Below, one piece after another: positions 15,592 through 23,331 of a stretch of 64,000 nt of DNA. The translations under genes were made by a program, and so were the position numbers. Each line of letters starts with the position of its first letter. The stretch's first letter is position 1. A model generated the notes under the pieces. It saw only the letters and a program-made list of their open reading frames with translations. It searched no databases and was not told where the DNA came from. The stretch comes from Companilactobacillus kedongensis (GTDB taxonomy: Bacteria > Bacillota > Bacilli > Lactobacillales > Lactobacillaceae): the NCBI RefSeq assembly GCF_003946625.1, contig NZ_RHOR01000001.1, positions 62,001 to 126,000 on the forward strand, written 5' to 3'.

Positions 15592-15675
15592 TTATTTGAA
15601 CAGTAAAATTAGTAATAGAATTACAGTTATGGTGCTTAGTAAAAGGGAAATTTTTTGAATGGTTTCTGTTTTCAT
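15592..15675 (-). CDS. 27-residue hydrophobic peptide
   Basis: ATG at 15675 after AAAGGAC, stop at 15592. A short charged start (MKTETIQK) is followed by one hydrophobic helix ending LLLILLFK. Size and shape resemble small membrane toxins or membrane regulators, but I cannot place it in a family. It lies just downstream of another tiny membrane peptide on the same strand. Confidence 0.45.
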   Translation of the reverse strand: MKTETIQKISLLLSTITVILLLILLFK

Positions 15676-15704
15676 TTTAAAGTGTCCTTTTGTTATTAAT
15701 AAGT

Positions 15705-15818
15705 TTAGTTATCGTTTTCGTTTCTTAATTCGATAATTCGAAAAATTATGCTTAAAACGTTAAGAATAATAGTAGCGGAAAGTAATGCAATAATTTTTTT
15801 CTCTTTATTAGATTTCAT
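15705..15818 (-). CDS. 37-residue membrane peptide
   Basis: ATG at 15818 with GAGGT upstream, stop at 15705. A lysine-rich start (MKSNKEKK) is followed by one membrane helix (IIALLSATIILNVLSIIF) and a charged tail. It is 29 bases upstream of the 27-residue peptide on the same strand and could share its transcript. Unknown family. Confidence 0.45.
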   Translation of the reverse strand: MKSNKEKKIIALLSATIILNVLSIIFRIIELRNENDN

Positions 15819-16001
15819 GGGTGAGACCTCGTTTTCGTATTATTTATTAGATGATATTAGTGACATTACTATTAGTATTTTATAAATGTGTTTGGATTTT
15901 TTAAAGGTTATTTTTCCGTGTAATGTCGTTTTATAATCAACTAATTATTGGAGCATGTCTACATTATAGTTGATTGATCATGTCAGGCAGGGGATACTAG
16001 T

Positions 16002-16080
16002 AAAAATAATTATAATATTTTTCAACAAAAAAATCGCTAGCCATTTCTGACTAACGATTCAAAATATATAAGCGAACTAC
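16002..16080. repeat. Direct repeat, copy A, of the tRNA-Gly 3' flank
   Basis: These 79 bases match 17073-17151 with a few changes. They include the tRNA terminator hairpin (CGCTAGCCA..TGACTAACG) and the last ten bases of tRNA-Gly (complement of GCGAACTAC plus one). Identity stops abruptly at 16080. This is the tRNA-less copy, as would be left at the far end of an inserted element or after a local duplication. Confidence 0.8.
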
Positions 16081-16164
16081 ACTATTGGCGGGGAGAATCA
16101 CTAGCCATTGTGGCGATAGTGAAAACGATATTCAACTGATACAATATTAATTGTTCATAGGTTT

Positions 16165-16199
16165 AAAGCCCCTTGTCTTAATTGACAGGGGGCCTTTTT
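16165..16199 (+). terminator. Terminator with no obvious + strand gene before it
   Basis: A stem GCCCCTTGTC / GACAGGGGGC (16168-16177 with 16184-16193) with a TTAATT loop and a T-run on the + strand. No + strand gene lies between 15551 and here, so it may end a short RNA. Confidence 0.75.
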
Positions 16200-16208
16200 G
16201 TGTTTTTA

Positions 16209-16400
16209 TTATTTTAAATTTAGTTCTTGTTTTCTTTCATCTAACAGTTTAGTTAGTTCCTCAATATCGTCTGCGGTAGCCTTGTTTTTAATGAAGCCTC
16301 GTGCAGCAGATCTACTATTTAGGTATCTTTTGCGTTCTCTATTTTCGTCGTCCCATTTCTTGTTTGCCTTGATTCTTGCAGCACTTAATTTTTCTGTCAT
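16209..16400 (-). CDS. Small mobile-element-type protein (63 residues)
   Basis: The ATG at 16400 follows AAGGAG. The protein is highly charged and helical: MTEKLSAARIKANKKWDDEN, then SAARGFIKNKA, then DDIEELTKLLDERK. This order (A-x-x-x-A-N-K-K-W, R-x-F-I-x-x-K-A, E-L-x-x-L-x-x-x-R) is one I associate with short proteins of plasmids, phages and conjugative elements in Firmicutes; their role is not known to me. It lies inside the interval bounded by direct repeats, supporting a mobile origin. Confidence 0.65.
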   Translation of the reverse strand: MTEKLSAARIKANKKWDDENRERKRYLNSRSAARGFIKNKATADDIEELTKLLDERKQELNLK

Positions 16401-16437
16401 AGTAAGAACTCCTTATTTATAAGGTACATGTAAATTA

Positions 16438-16527
16438 TCATTTAAATAATATGGTTAACTTTAATATTATTGATATTAGCAATACGACTATGAGAATCGT
16501 TAGAAGTACAATAAGTGTCTTTTTCAT
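16438..16527 (-). CDS. 29-residue hydrophobic peptide, possible
   Basis: ATG at 16527 to TGA at 16438. MKKT is followed by an almost continuous run of L, I and V ending ILFK, much like the 27-residue peptide at 15592-15675. No convincing ribosome site precedes it, so translation is uncertain. Confidence 0.3.
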   Translation of the reverse strand: MKKTLIVLLTILIVVLLISIILKLTILFK

Positions 16528-16587
16528 AATATTTGAAATGAAAGGTATGATATAACTTAGTGTACACAAAGCAAGAGGCTTTACCTC

Positions 16588-16721
16588 TCACTTTGTACCT
16601 TTATATATAAGTCTTGATATTAAATCAAGTATGTGGTCGATTAAATCTAAGATTGCTGTGATCAATCCTAAGATGACTAATGCTTTGTTAATATCAGGCT
16701 TTTTTTATGTCTACCTTTCAT
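16588..16721 (-). pseudogene. Frameshifted small membrane-peptide gene
   Basis: An excellent AAAGGAGGT precedes the ATG at 16721. The frame reads MKGRHKK and then enters a run of seven A (16700-16706). In frame it stops after 14 codons. In the other frame it continues from PDINKALVILG through an amphipathic helix (LDLIDHILDLISRL) to a stop at 16588. One extra A would join both halves. It is therefore a broken gene, a slippage-controlled gene or a sequencing error. Product unknown; toxin-like in size. Confidence 0.5.
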
Positions 16722-16819
16722 TATTTACCTCCTTTCTTTTCTTCTTATTCCTCCACTCTACATCTATTATGTTACACTCTCGAACGTACAAAGCCAATAC
16801 AATTAGCAAATAAAGATAG

Positions 16820-16846
16820 AAAAAACACCACTTATTTAGTAGTGTT
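16820..16846 (-). terminator. Minus-strand terminator, orphan
   Basis: Stem 16824-16832 with 16838-16846, one mismatch, five-base loop. On the minus strand it runs into T. The only minus-strand unit upstream is the tRNA-Gly, which has its own terminator. Between here and 17073 I see no supported gene. Confidence 0.5.
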
Positions 16847-17072
16847 TAATCTATTGCAAAGTGTTTAATATAATATTATTTAAATTGATTCTGCTATATT
16901 TCTTAATTAAAGGATTATTCAACATAATAGATTATGTTTGCAAGGCCTGAAATTGACATGTAAGACCGTTTTATGATGAGTCAACTCTTGTCTGTTTATA
17001 TTCATCTCTAAGCTGGAAATATTGCCTATCGTAGACAGCGGGAGATCAATAACAACGTTTTACTTTGTTAGT

Positions 17073-17151
17073 TGAAAATAATTATAATATTTTTCAATAA
17101 AAAATCGCTAGCCATTTCTGGCTAACGATTCAGAATATATAAGCGAACTAC
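17073..17151. repeat. Direct repeat, copy B, at the tRNA-Gly 3' end
   Basis: The copy joined to the intact tRNA. It covers the last ten bases of the tRNA, its terminator and about 45 bases beyond. See copy A at 16002-16080. Confidence 0.8.
17100..17127 (-). terminator. tRNA-Gly terminator
   Basis: On the minus strand CGTTAGCCA-GAAA-TGGCTAGCG (17106-17127) is followed by ATTTTTT. Confidence 0.85.
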
Positions 17152-17212
17152 GAGAATCGAACTCGCGACACCAGCTTGGGAAGCTAGCATTTTACCATTA
17201 AACTAAGTTCGC
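17142..17212 (-). tRNA. tRNA-Gly (anticodon CCC)
   Basis: The minus strand folds as a full cloverleaf. The acceptor is GCGAACT with AGTTCGC (17206-17212, 17143-17149). The D arm is GTTT/AAAT around AATGGTA. The anticodon stem CTAGC/GCTGG surrounds TTCCCAA, giving CCC. The T arm is GCGAG/CTCGT around TTCGATT. CCA is not encoded. It is a lone tRNA with its own terminator, and its 3' end is repeated 1.07 kb away. Confidence 0.93.
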
Positions 17213-17368
17213 GTTTACTACAATTACTAATTATACAACAAAATATTACAGAATAATAAAGTTTTCATAATTTTCGTAAGAAAGTTTGTAATATAAATTG
17301 ATTTTTATTCCTGATTACAATAGAATCAAACATGATGAATGATTTTAAAGAGCATCGAGGAGAATAAT

Positions 17369-17848
17369 ATGAAAAAAACATTAGTTACATTGATGGCTGC
17401 CATCACTTTGATGGGTGGCTTCACAACTGTTGCTACTGGTTGTTCAAACACAAGTACAACTCAAAATAAGGATGTCCACTCAGCTAAGAAGATTACTAAG
17501 TCAGAGATCAAGGGACATGACTACGTTGGTGTAAGCAAGGACAACAAGGCCGAGTACATTACTTTCTTCACTGGTAAAGACAAGAAGGATGTTAAGTATT
17601 TCCGTGTCAACAAAGATGGCTCAAAGAAGACAATCACATATTTTCAAAAGTCTAAGTTAGTTATGAACAAAGACAATAAGAAGAAGTTCAAGATCAAGGG
17701 ATTCAGAATTATTGCTGAACCTGACTTCTCATGGAACTTTACTAAAGTTGGTAAGACGACAATTAAAACTCCAGACGGTCAAAAGTGGAAGTTATACGAA
17801 GGTAGCCACAAGAACGTTGTAAAGCATGTTGAAAAGAACGCTAAATAA
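17369..17848 (+). CDS. Lipoprotein of unknown function
   Basis: 159 residues. The ATG at 17369 follows GAGGAGAA; an upstream ATG at 17339 lacks a ribosome site. MKKTLVTLMAAITLMGGFTT is a signal peptide and TVATGC a lipobox, so the mature chain would begin at Cys about 24 and sit on the outer face of the membrane. The remainder is lysine-rich with beta-strand character, including GHDYVGVSKDNKAEYITFF and GQKWKLYEGS. No family recognised. It is monocistronic, with a strong terminator. Confidence 0.8.
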   Translation: MKKTLVTLMAAITLMGGFTTVATGCSNTSTTQNKDVHSAKKITKSEIKGHDYVGVSKDNKAEYITFFTGKDKKDVKYFRVNKDGSKKTITYFQKSKLVMNKDNKKKFKIKGFRIIAEPDFSWNFTKVGKTTIKTPDGQKWKLYEGSHKNVVKHVEKNAK

Positions 17849-17860
17849 TTAAATTGATCG

Positions 17861-17895
17861 AGCAGATTTCATGAAAATGAAATCTGCTTTTTTTG
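17861..17895 (+). terminator. Lipoprotein gene terminator
   Basis: A perfect 12-bp stem (17861-17872 with 17877-17888), GAAA loop and T-run. Confidence 0.92.
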
Positions 17896-17969
17896 TGCAA
17901 ATCTTTATCCCCAAATTTCTCGATAGAATTATACTGTAGTCAAAAAATAGAGAGTGAAGTGTAGATATT

Positions 17970-18275
17970 ATGCATTTATATAAATCTATTAAAAATTTAC
18001 ATGACTACATTAAAAATAATATTTATGATGATGTGCAAGAGGATTTTATCCATATTAAGAAACATATCAAAGATGATGATCCTAGGGATGACTATCAAAT
18101 GGGATACGATCAGGCAGTGATAGATTTTAGAAGAAATCACATTTTTCATCGTTATCCGGGAAGTATTGTGAAATTGACCAATCGGATATCCAAAAATAAA
18201 ATGTTAGAAATATCTGAATTCATCAATGGTCATCAAGCCGGTAAGATTCATATTATTGATAAATTATCTAGGTGA
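17970..18275 (+). CDS. Hypothetical protein, 101 residues
   Basis: The ATG at 17970 follows GAGAGTGAAG at a rather long distance. The protein is soluble, charged and without membrane segments: MHLYKSIKNLHDYIKNN, an acidic stretch KDDDPRDDYQMGYDQA, and NGHQAGKIHIIDKLSR at the end. The pattern G-x-x-x-A-x-x-D-F and a second G-x-x-A-G hint at two short related helices. I do not recognise it. Palindromic element E4 lies about 140 bases after its stop. Confidence 0.6.
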   Translation: MHLYKSIKNLHDYIKNNIYDDVQEDFIHIKKHIKDDDPRDDYQMGYDQAVIDFRRNHIFHRYPGSIVKLTNRISKNKMLEISEFINGHQAGKIHIIDKLSR

Positions 18276-18415
18276 TTTTGTTATTTTGATCAATCAAAAA
18301 GGGAGATATAATCCATCAATTATGTCTTCCTTTAATATTATCTATTTAAATTATTTCTTTACTGATAGTCATGAATATTTCCAATATTATATTAGTTCAA
18401 ACTGTAACAGAACTA

Positions 18416-18591
18416 GTCGGAGGAACTGAAAAAATATGCACAGGCAGTGACAGTGGTGTTAGGACGAGTGATTTTCTCGTTCTTACAGCACGGACGTGTT
18501 TGAAGACTTGCTTGCAAGGCTTCAAACCGAGAACCGAGACAACGACTCGGTTCGTTCCCACGGCCAGTGCATATTTTTCAGTTCTGGAGAC
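18416..18591 (+). repeat. Four-way-junction palindromic element, copy E4
   Basis: P1 pairs 18422-18441 with 18567-18585 (one bulge), then a GGA/GGA loop (18419-18421, 18586-18588) and a GTC/GAC clamp (18416-18418, 18589-18591), as in E3. P2 is 18453-18468 with 18476-18491, loop TGATTTT. P3 is 18498-18511 with 18514-18527. P4 is 18531-18538 with 18546-18553, loop ACAACGA. P1 and P4 differ in sequence from E3 but keep pairing. Confidence 0.87.
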
Positions 18592-18616
18592 GGCAGAAAT
18601 AAATTGATTATTAATC

Positions 18617-18630
18617 AGTTAGCGCTTACA
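18617..18630. promoter_or_regulatory. Possible cre site (CcpA)
   Basis: AGTTAGCGCTTACA is close to the cre pattern WGWWARCGYTWWCW with the AGCGCT core. It lies 37 bases before a small gene. CcpA control is inferred from the match alone. Confidence 0.35.
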
Positions 18631-18666
18631 ATGAAAACATCTTAATGAAACTGAGGGGAATTCGCG

Positions 18667-18768
18667 ATGTTTAAATTACAAACTGGATTGGGATCGTTAA
18701 TTGGCACTATCGGTGGAAATGTATTGAGTGAAATTTTTATTTGGCGTGATAAAGCCTTGAAGAAGTAG
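18667..18768 (+). CDS. 33-residue small protein
   Basis: The ATG at 18667 follows GAGGGGAA, stop at 18766, and its own strong terminator follows. The sequence has a glycine-rich amphipathic or membrane-active core (GLGSLIGTIGGNVLSEIF) and a basic end (RDKALKK). The ribosome site and private terminator make it a convincing small gene. Function unknown; bacteriocin-like or membrane peptide roles are only possibilities. Confidence 0.55.
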   Translation: MFKLQTGLGSLIGTIGGNVLSEIFIWRDKALKK

Positions 18769-18774
18769 GTTTAT

Positions 18775-18807
18775 AGAACATTCTTAGTTTAGAATGTTCT
18801 TTTTTTA
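18775..18807 (+). terminator. Terminator of the 33-residue gene
   Basis: A perfect 10-bp stem (18775-18784 with 18791-18800) and a T-run. Confidence 0.9.
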
Positions 18808-18891
18808 TATAGATTTATTAAAATCTTTGCGTTATCATTACAGGCAGATTTTAACTTTATGAAATTAATTTTAATTTTAGGAGGATTTATC

Positions 18892-19929
18892 ATGGCTTAT
18901 CAAGGACAAGAATCATCAGTATTTCAAGGCAGAAGCTTTTTGAAGGAAAAAGATTTTACACCAAAGGAATTAGAATATTTAATTAATTTGGGATTACATT
19001 TGAAGGCATTAAAGAAGCAGAATATTCCACATCATTACTTGGAGGGTAAGAATATCGCTTTACTTTTTGAAAAGACTTCAACGAGAACACGTTCATCATT
19101 TACGACAGCTGCAGTTGATATGGGTGCCCATCCAGAATTCTTGGGTTCACATGATATTCAATTAGGTAAGAAAGAAACTGTTGAAGATACAGCTAAAGTT
19201 CTTGGCAGAATGTATGATGGAATCGAATTTAGAGGTTTCAAACAAAAGACAGTTGAAGATTTAGCCAAATTCTCTGGTGTTCCAGTTTGGAATGGATTAA
19301 CTGATGACTGGCATCCAACACAGATGATTGCTGATTATATGACTGTTAAAGAAACATTCGGCAAGATCAAAGGGACTACTTTAACTTTTGTCGGCGATGG
19401 TCGTAACAATATGGCTAACAGTTTCTTAGTTGCCAGCGCTATGTTAGGTGTTAACATTCATATTCTTGCTCCTAAAGAATTGTTCCCAGAGCAATCAGTT
19501 ATCGACACTGCTAAGGGATTCGCCAAAGATTCCGGTAGTGAAATTCTGATCACAGATGACATCGACAAAGGTGTTAAAGGTTCAAACGTTATCTATACTG
19601 ATGTTTGGGTATCTATGGGTGAAGAAGATAAGTGGGATGAAAGACTTAAATTGCTTACACCTTATCAAGTAAACATGGAAATGTTGAAGAAGGCTCAGAT
19701 GCCAGATGATCAATTGATCTTTATGCACTGTTTGCCAGCTTATCATGACACTTTGACAACTACGACTCATGATGTTTACGAAAAATATGGTCTAACTGAA
19801 ATGGAAGTTACTGACGAAGTATTCAGAAGTAAATATGCTCGTCAATTTGAAGAAGCTGAGAACAGAATGCATTCTATCAAAGCCATAATGGCCGCAACAT
19901 TAGGCCACATGTTCATTCCAGAAGTTTAA
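18892..19929 (+). CDS. argF: Ornithine carbamoyltransferase
   Basis: 345 residues from the ATG at 18892 with AGGAGG six bases before it; the ATG at 18859 lacks a site. The carbamoyl-phosphate loop STRTRSSF (about 57-64), the FRGF motif and the ornithine-binding HCLPAYHD near 285 are all present. It joins ornithine and carbamoyl phosphate to citrulline, or acts in reverse in the arginine deiminase pathway (arcB). No other arginine gene is adjacent except argS, which follows after a T-box leader, so the direction of the reaction is not settled by context. Confidence 0.93.
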   Translation: MAYQGQESSVFQGRSFLKEKDFTPKELEYLINLGLHLKALKKQNIPHHYLEGKNIALLFEKTSTRTRSSFTTAAVDMGAHPEFLGSHDIQLGKKETVEDTAKVLGRMYDGIEFRGFKQKTVEDLAKFSGVPVWNGLTDDWHPTQMIADYMTVKETFGKIKGTTLTFVGDGRNNMANSFLVASAMLGVNIHILAPKELFPEQSVIDTAKGFAKDSGSEILITDDIDKGVKGSNVIYTDVWVSMGEEDKWDERLKLLTPYQVNMEMLKKAQMPDDQLIFMHCLPAYHDTLTTTTHDVYEKYGLTEMEVTDEVFRSKYARQFEEAENRMHSIKAIMAATLGHMFIPEV

Positions 19930-19974
19930 AATTAAATTGTAATTAATTTTTCTTTGTGCTAATATACTTATGCA

Positions 19975-20164
19975 AAAGAAGGATTAATTAATCGAATGAT
20001 TCTAAGCGAGATCAGATGTTGGTGAGAGCTGGTCGTCTCAAAGATTAAGTCGCACCCTTTCTAAACAATTAAATACTATTTTTGAGTGGATATTTATCAA
20101 TTAGAGTGGTACCGCGGGAATTCTCGTCTCTTTCAAATTTTTTATTTGGAAGAGGCGTTTTTTT
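19975..20164 (+). promoter_or_regulatory. T-box riboswitch leader of argS
   Basis: The conserved T-box AGAGTGGTACCGCGGG lies at 20103-20118. It is followed by a terminator (stem 20125-20137 with 20145-20157, then T-run) that could be replaced by an antiterminator when uncharged tRNA binds. The upstream stem region holds TCGCACCC; CGC there is a candidate arginine specifier codon, which I have not proved by folding. Confidence 0.9.
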
Positions 20165-20181
20165 ATTTTGAGGAGGACTAT

Positions 20182-21870
20182 ATGAATTCAAAGACACAAG
20201 TAGTAGAAGCCTTGGCCAAGGTTTTACCAGCAGAAATTACTGCTGAACAAATTACAAAATTAATTGAAAAGCCTAAGACATCAGATTTGGGTGATTATGC
20301 TTTTCCAACATTTATTTTAGCTAAAACAATGCACAAGGCACCTAAGATGATTGCTGAAGAATTAGTTGGACAAATGGATCAAGATGGATTTGAAAAAATC
20401 GTTAATACTGGTGCATATATCAACTTTTTCTTAGATAAATCATCATTTTCAGATGCAGTTCTAAAAGACGTTTTAAAAGAACAAGAGAATTATGGTAACC
20501 AAAATGAAGGTAATGGCGGCAATGTGCCAATCGATATGTCATCACCTAACATTGCTAAACCAATGTCTATGGGACATTTACGTTCAACTGTAATTGGTAA
20601 TTCGATTGCTAAAATCATTTCTAAATTAGGTTATCAACCAATCAAGATCAATCACTTGGGTGATTGGGGAACACAATTTGGTAAGTTGATCGTTGGATAC
20701 AAAATGTGGGGTTCAAAAGAAGAGGTTGAAGAAGATCCTATCAACAATCTTTTGAAATATTACGTTCGTTTCCACAAAGAAGCAGAAGACAAGCCAGAAC
20801 TTGATGACGAGGCTCGTGCTTGGTTCAAGAAGATGGAAGATGGCGACAAGGAAGCTCTTGCTCTTTGGACTTGGTTCAGAAGCTTATCATTAAGTGAATT
20901 CCAAAAGATCTATACACGTTTGGGAGTAGAATTCGATTCATTTAACGGTGAAGCTTTCTACAATGACAAGATGGATGCAGTTATTGACACACTTGAAGAG
21001 AAGAACTTACTTCAAGAGAGTCAAGGAGCTGAAATCGTCGATCTATCAGACTTAGATCTTTCACCTGCTTTGATCAAGAAGACTGATGGAGCAACACTTT
21101 ACATTACTCGTGATCTTGCAGCTGCTATTTATCGTAAGAATACTTATAAATTTGTTAAATCACTTTATGTAGTTGGTAGCGAACAATCCGAACATTTCAA
21201 GAAGTTAAAAGCTGTTTTGAAGATGATGGGCTATGACTGGTCTGATGACATTCACCATATCGAATTTGGTTTGATCACAAATGGTGGTAAAAAGCTTTCA
21301 ACTCGTAAGGGCCGCGTTATCTTACTAGAAAATGTTTTGAATGACGCTGTTGATTTAGCTAAGAAACAAATTGAAGAAAAGAACCCTGATTTGAAGAATA
21401 AAGATCAAGTCGCCGAAGCTGTTGGTGTCGGCGCTGTTGTCTTCCACGATTTGAAGAACGAAAGACGTGACAGCTTTGACTTTAATCTTGAAGAAGTTGT
21501 TCGTTTTGAGGGCGAAACTGGTCCTTATGTTCAATATACAAATGCTAGAGCATTGAGCATTTTGAGAAAAGCTGGCGATGTTAACTTTGATGGTGATCTA
21601 TCACTTGATGATGAACAAGCTTGGGATACTTTGAAATTGATCCAAGAATTCCCTGAAGTTCTTTCACGTGCTGGACGTATCTATGAACCATCTGTAATTG
21701 CTAAATATGCTTTGAAACTTGCTAAGAGTTTTAATCAATACTATGCACATAGTAAAATTTTGACAGAGGATGCCGGACTTGTTGCCAGACTTTCACTTGT
21801 TAAATCAGTGACAACTGTTTTGCAAATCTCCTTAGGCCTTCTTGGCGTTAAGGCTCCAGAGGAAATGTAG
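20182..21870 (+). CDS. argS: Arginyl-tRNA synthetase
   Basis: 562 residues from the ATG at 20182, after AGGAGG. The N-terminal Add1 domain (about 1-100) precedes the catalytic fold. The HIGH-type motif is in SSPNIAKPMSMGHLRST and a KMSKS-like KKLSTRKG lies near 390. The C-terminal DALR anticodon domain has FNQYYAH. It charges tRNA-Arg with arginine. Expression should respond to arginine tRNA charging through the T-box just upstream. Confidence 0.97.
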   Translation: MNSKTQVVEALAKVLPAEITAEQITKLIEKPKTSDLGDYAFPTFILAKTMHKAPKMIAEELVGQMDQDGFEKIVNTGAYINFFLDKSSFSDAVLKDVLKEQENYGNQNEGNGGNVPIDMSSPNIAKPMSMGHLRSTVIGNSIAKIISKLGYQPIKINHLGDWGTQFGKLIVGYKMWGSKEEVEEDPINNLLKYYVRFHKEAEDKPELDDEARAWFKKMEDGDKEALALWTWFRSLSLSEFQKIYTRLGVEFDSFNGEAFYNDKMDAVIDTLEEKNLLQESQGAEIVDLSDLDLSPALIKKTDGATLYITRDLAAAIYRKNTYKFVKSLYVVGSEQSEHFKKLKAVLKMMGYDWSDDIHHIEFGLITNGGKKLSTRKGRVILLENVLNDAVDLAKKQIEEKNPDLKNKDQVAEAVGVGAVVFHDLKNERRDSFDFNLEEVVRFEGETGPYVQYTNARALSILRKAGDVNFDGDLSLDDEQAWDTLKLIQEFPEVLSRAGRIYEPSVIAKYALKLAKSFNQYYAHSKILTEDAGLVARLSLVKSVTTVLQISLGLLGVKAPEEM

Positions 21871-21879
21871 CAGACAATT

Positions 21880-22800
21880 ATGAATCGAAAACTTTTCCTT
21901 GAATTATCTGAAATAAAAACAACAATACTTGATTTGGCTTGGTTTATTCTTGCTATAAGCTATTCCTATTTAAGTATTGGAACATTTGACTTCATCAACG
22001 GTATATTAGGATTTGTCGCTGTGTTTTTTATTCATATAATTATTAACTTTCATAATAACTATATGGATTTTAGAAATTCTAAGAGTGAAAATTATCGAAA
22101 TGAAATCAGTACTATCGGTGTAAACCGTGAATTATTGGTAATAGTCAAAAAATGGATGTACGGTTTGACCATTTTTCCATTATTGATTGGTGCATTTCTG
22201 ATTTATCGAACTAATTGGTGGACACTTTTAATCGGGATTATCTGTGTCGTCATTGGTTTAGCATATTCAGCAGGGCCAAAGCCATTGAATTCAACTATGT
22301 TTGGATCGGCAGTGGTGGCTATTGCCATTTCCATTTTGATTCCAGTTGTCTACGTCTATCTTGGGACTGTAAGCAGTGGGAGATTGACTTCTAGTGTAAT
22401 CGTTAATGCAATCATAGTTTGCTTGCCAAATATGTTTGCGATGTTTTCGGCACAATTGTGCAATGACACTTGCGATTTAGAAGCTGATAAGAAAAATGGT
22501 CGCAAGACATTAGTTTCCAAAATTGGTAAAACTAATGCTTTAAGTTTGTTCAAGGCTAGTTGGTGGTTAACATTCCTGTTGATACCGATACTGGTAGTTT
22601 TACAAGTAGTGCCTTACATTACAATGATAGCCGTGCTACTTTACCCAAATATTTGGGATAATTATCATCCTTATTTGAAGGAACAAGTTAAGAAAAAGAC
22701 TTATCCTTTAGTTATGAAAGCCGTTGTAAAATTGGTCAATACGTATGTCTTTTTGATTGCTGTCGGGGCAATTATTAAGCTGGTTAGAACGATTTTATAA
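21880..22800 (+). CDS. UbiA-family prenyltransferase, MenA-like
   Basis: 306 residues with about eight membrane helices. The two acidic motifs of the family are visible: NFHNNYMDFRN (N-x-x-x-D, about 64-68) and the second, CNDTCDLEADKKNGRKT (about 195-211). These bind the prenyl diphosphate through magnesium. The closest known relatives are the 1,4-dihydroxy-2-naphthoate prenyltransferases used for menaquinone. No other men gene is nearby. Starting 9 bases after argS, it is probably read through from that operon. Confidence 0.8.
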   Translation: MNRKLFLELSEIKTTILDLAWFILAISYSYLSIGTFDFINGILGFVAVFFIHIIINFHNNYMDFRNSKSENYRNEISTIGVNRELLVIVKKWMYGLTIFPLLIGAFLIYRTNWWTLLIGIICVVIGLAYSAGPKPLNSTMFGSAVVAIAISILIPVVYVYLGTVSSGRLTSSVIVNAIIVCLPNMFAMFSAQLCNDTCDLEADKKNGRKTLVSKIGKTNALSLFKASWWLTFLLIPILVVLQVVPYITMIAVLLYPNIWDNYHPYLKEQVKKKTYPLVMKAVVKLVNTYVFLIAVGAIIKLVRTIL

Positions 22801-22838
22801 TAGTAAAAAAAGAGATCACTCCTAAGATTTCTTTCTAA

Positions 22839-22877
22839 AAATACCGTTATCTGTAATTTCAGATAACGGTATTTTTT
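22839..22877. terminator. Bidirectional terminator between menA-like and hxlR-like genes
   Basis: A perfect 15-bp stem (22839-22853 with 22860-22874), T-run right and A-run left. Confidence 0.9.
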
Positions 22878-23211
22878 ATTTATCACAAAGTGTTTGTTTT
22901 AACTCAGATGAGTCTATATTAGCTAAACCCCAATCACAGATTGCATCGACTACTGGAATAAGTGACTTTCCTTTAGTAGTAAGATTATATTCAATGTGCA
23001 ATGGTTGTTCATGAAAGTCATGACGGTTAACTAATCCATCATTGATCATTTGTTGGATCTGTTCGGACAATATTTTATGAGTGATTGGACTTAAATTACG
23101 TTGCAGGGCGTTAAATCGAGTGTGTGGATCGGAATTTATTTTATAAAGGATATGTATTTTCCACTTTCCTCGGATTAATTGCATTGTAGCGTCGAACTCG
23201 TTTGCGTACAT
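22876..23211 (-). CDS. HxlR-family transcriptional regulator
   Basis: 111 residues after CAGGAG. The winged-helix order is typical of the family: LIRGKWKIHILYKI, FNALQRNLSPITHKILSEQI, the wing HIEYNLTTKGKSL, then the dimer helix PVVDAICDWG. No Cys is in the N-terminal helix, so a redox switch of the YodB kind is not obvious; one Cys is in CDWG. It is divergent from a short-chain dehydrogenase that it probably controls. Confidence 0.88.
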   Translation of the reverse strand: MYANEFDATMQLIRGKWKIHILYKINSDPHTRFNALQRNLSPITHKILSEQIQQMINDGLVNRHDFHEQPLHIEYNLTTKGKSLIPVVDAICDWGLANIDSSELKQTLCDK

Positions 23212-23231
23212 TTTTTAACTCCTGACGTCCC

Positions 23232-23252
23232 AGTAACCAAAAAGTGCGTACT
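23232..23252. promoter_or_regulatory. Possible HxlR operator
   Basis: Imperfect inverted repeat AGTAACC..GCGTACT between the divergent regulator and dehydrogenase genes. It lies just upstream of the regulator start. Weak evidence. Confidence 0.3.
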
Positions 23253-23331
23253 AGGAAAATAATTATCTCAGTTTATAATATTAATTCGTAGTCGTCAAAC
23301 AGACTTAGTTATAAATATGGGAGATATATAA

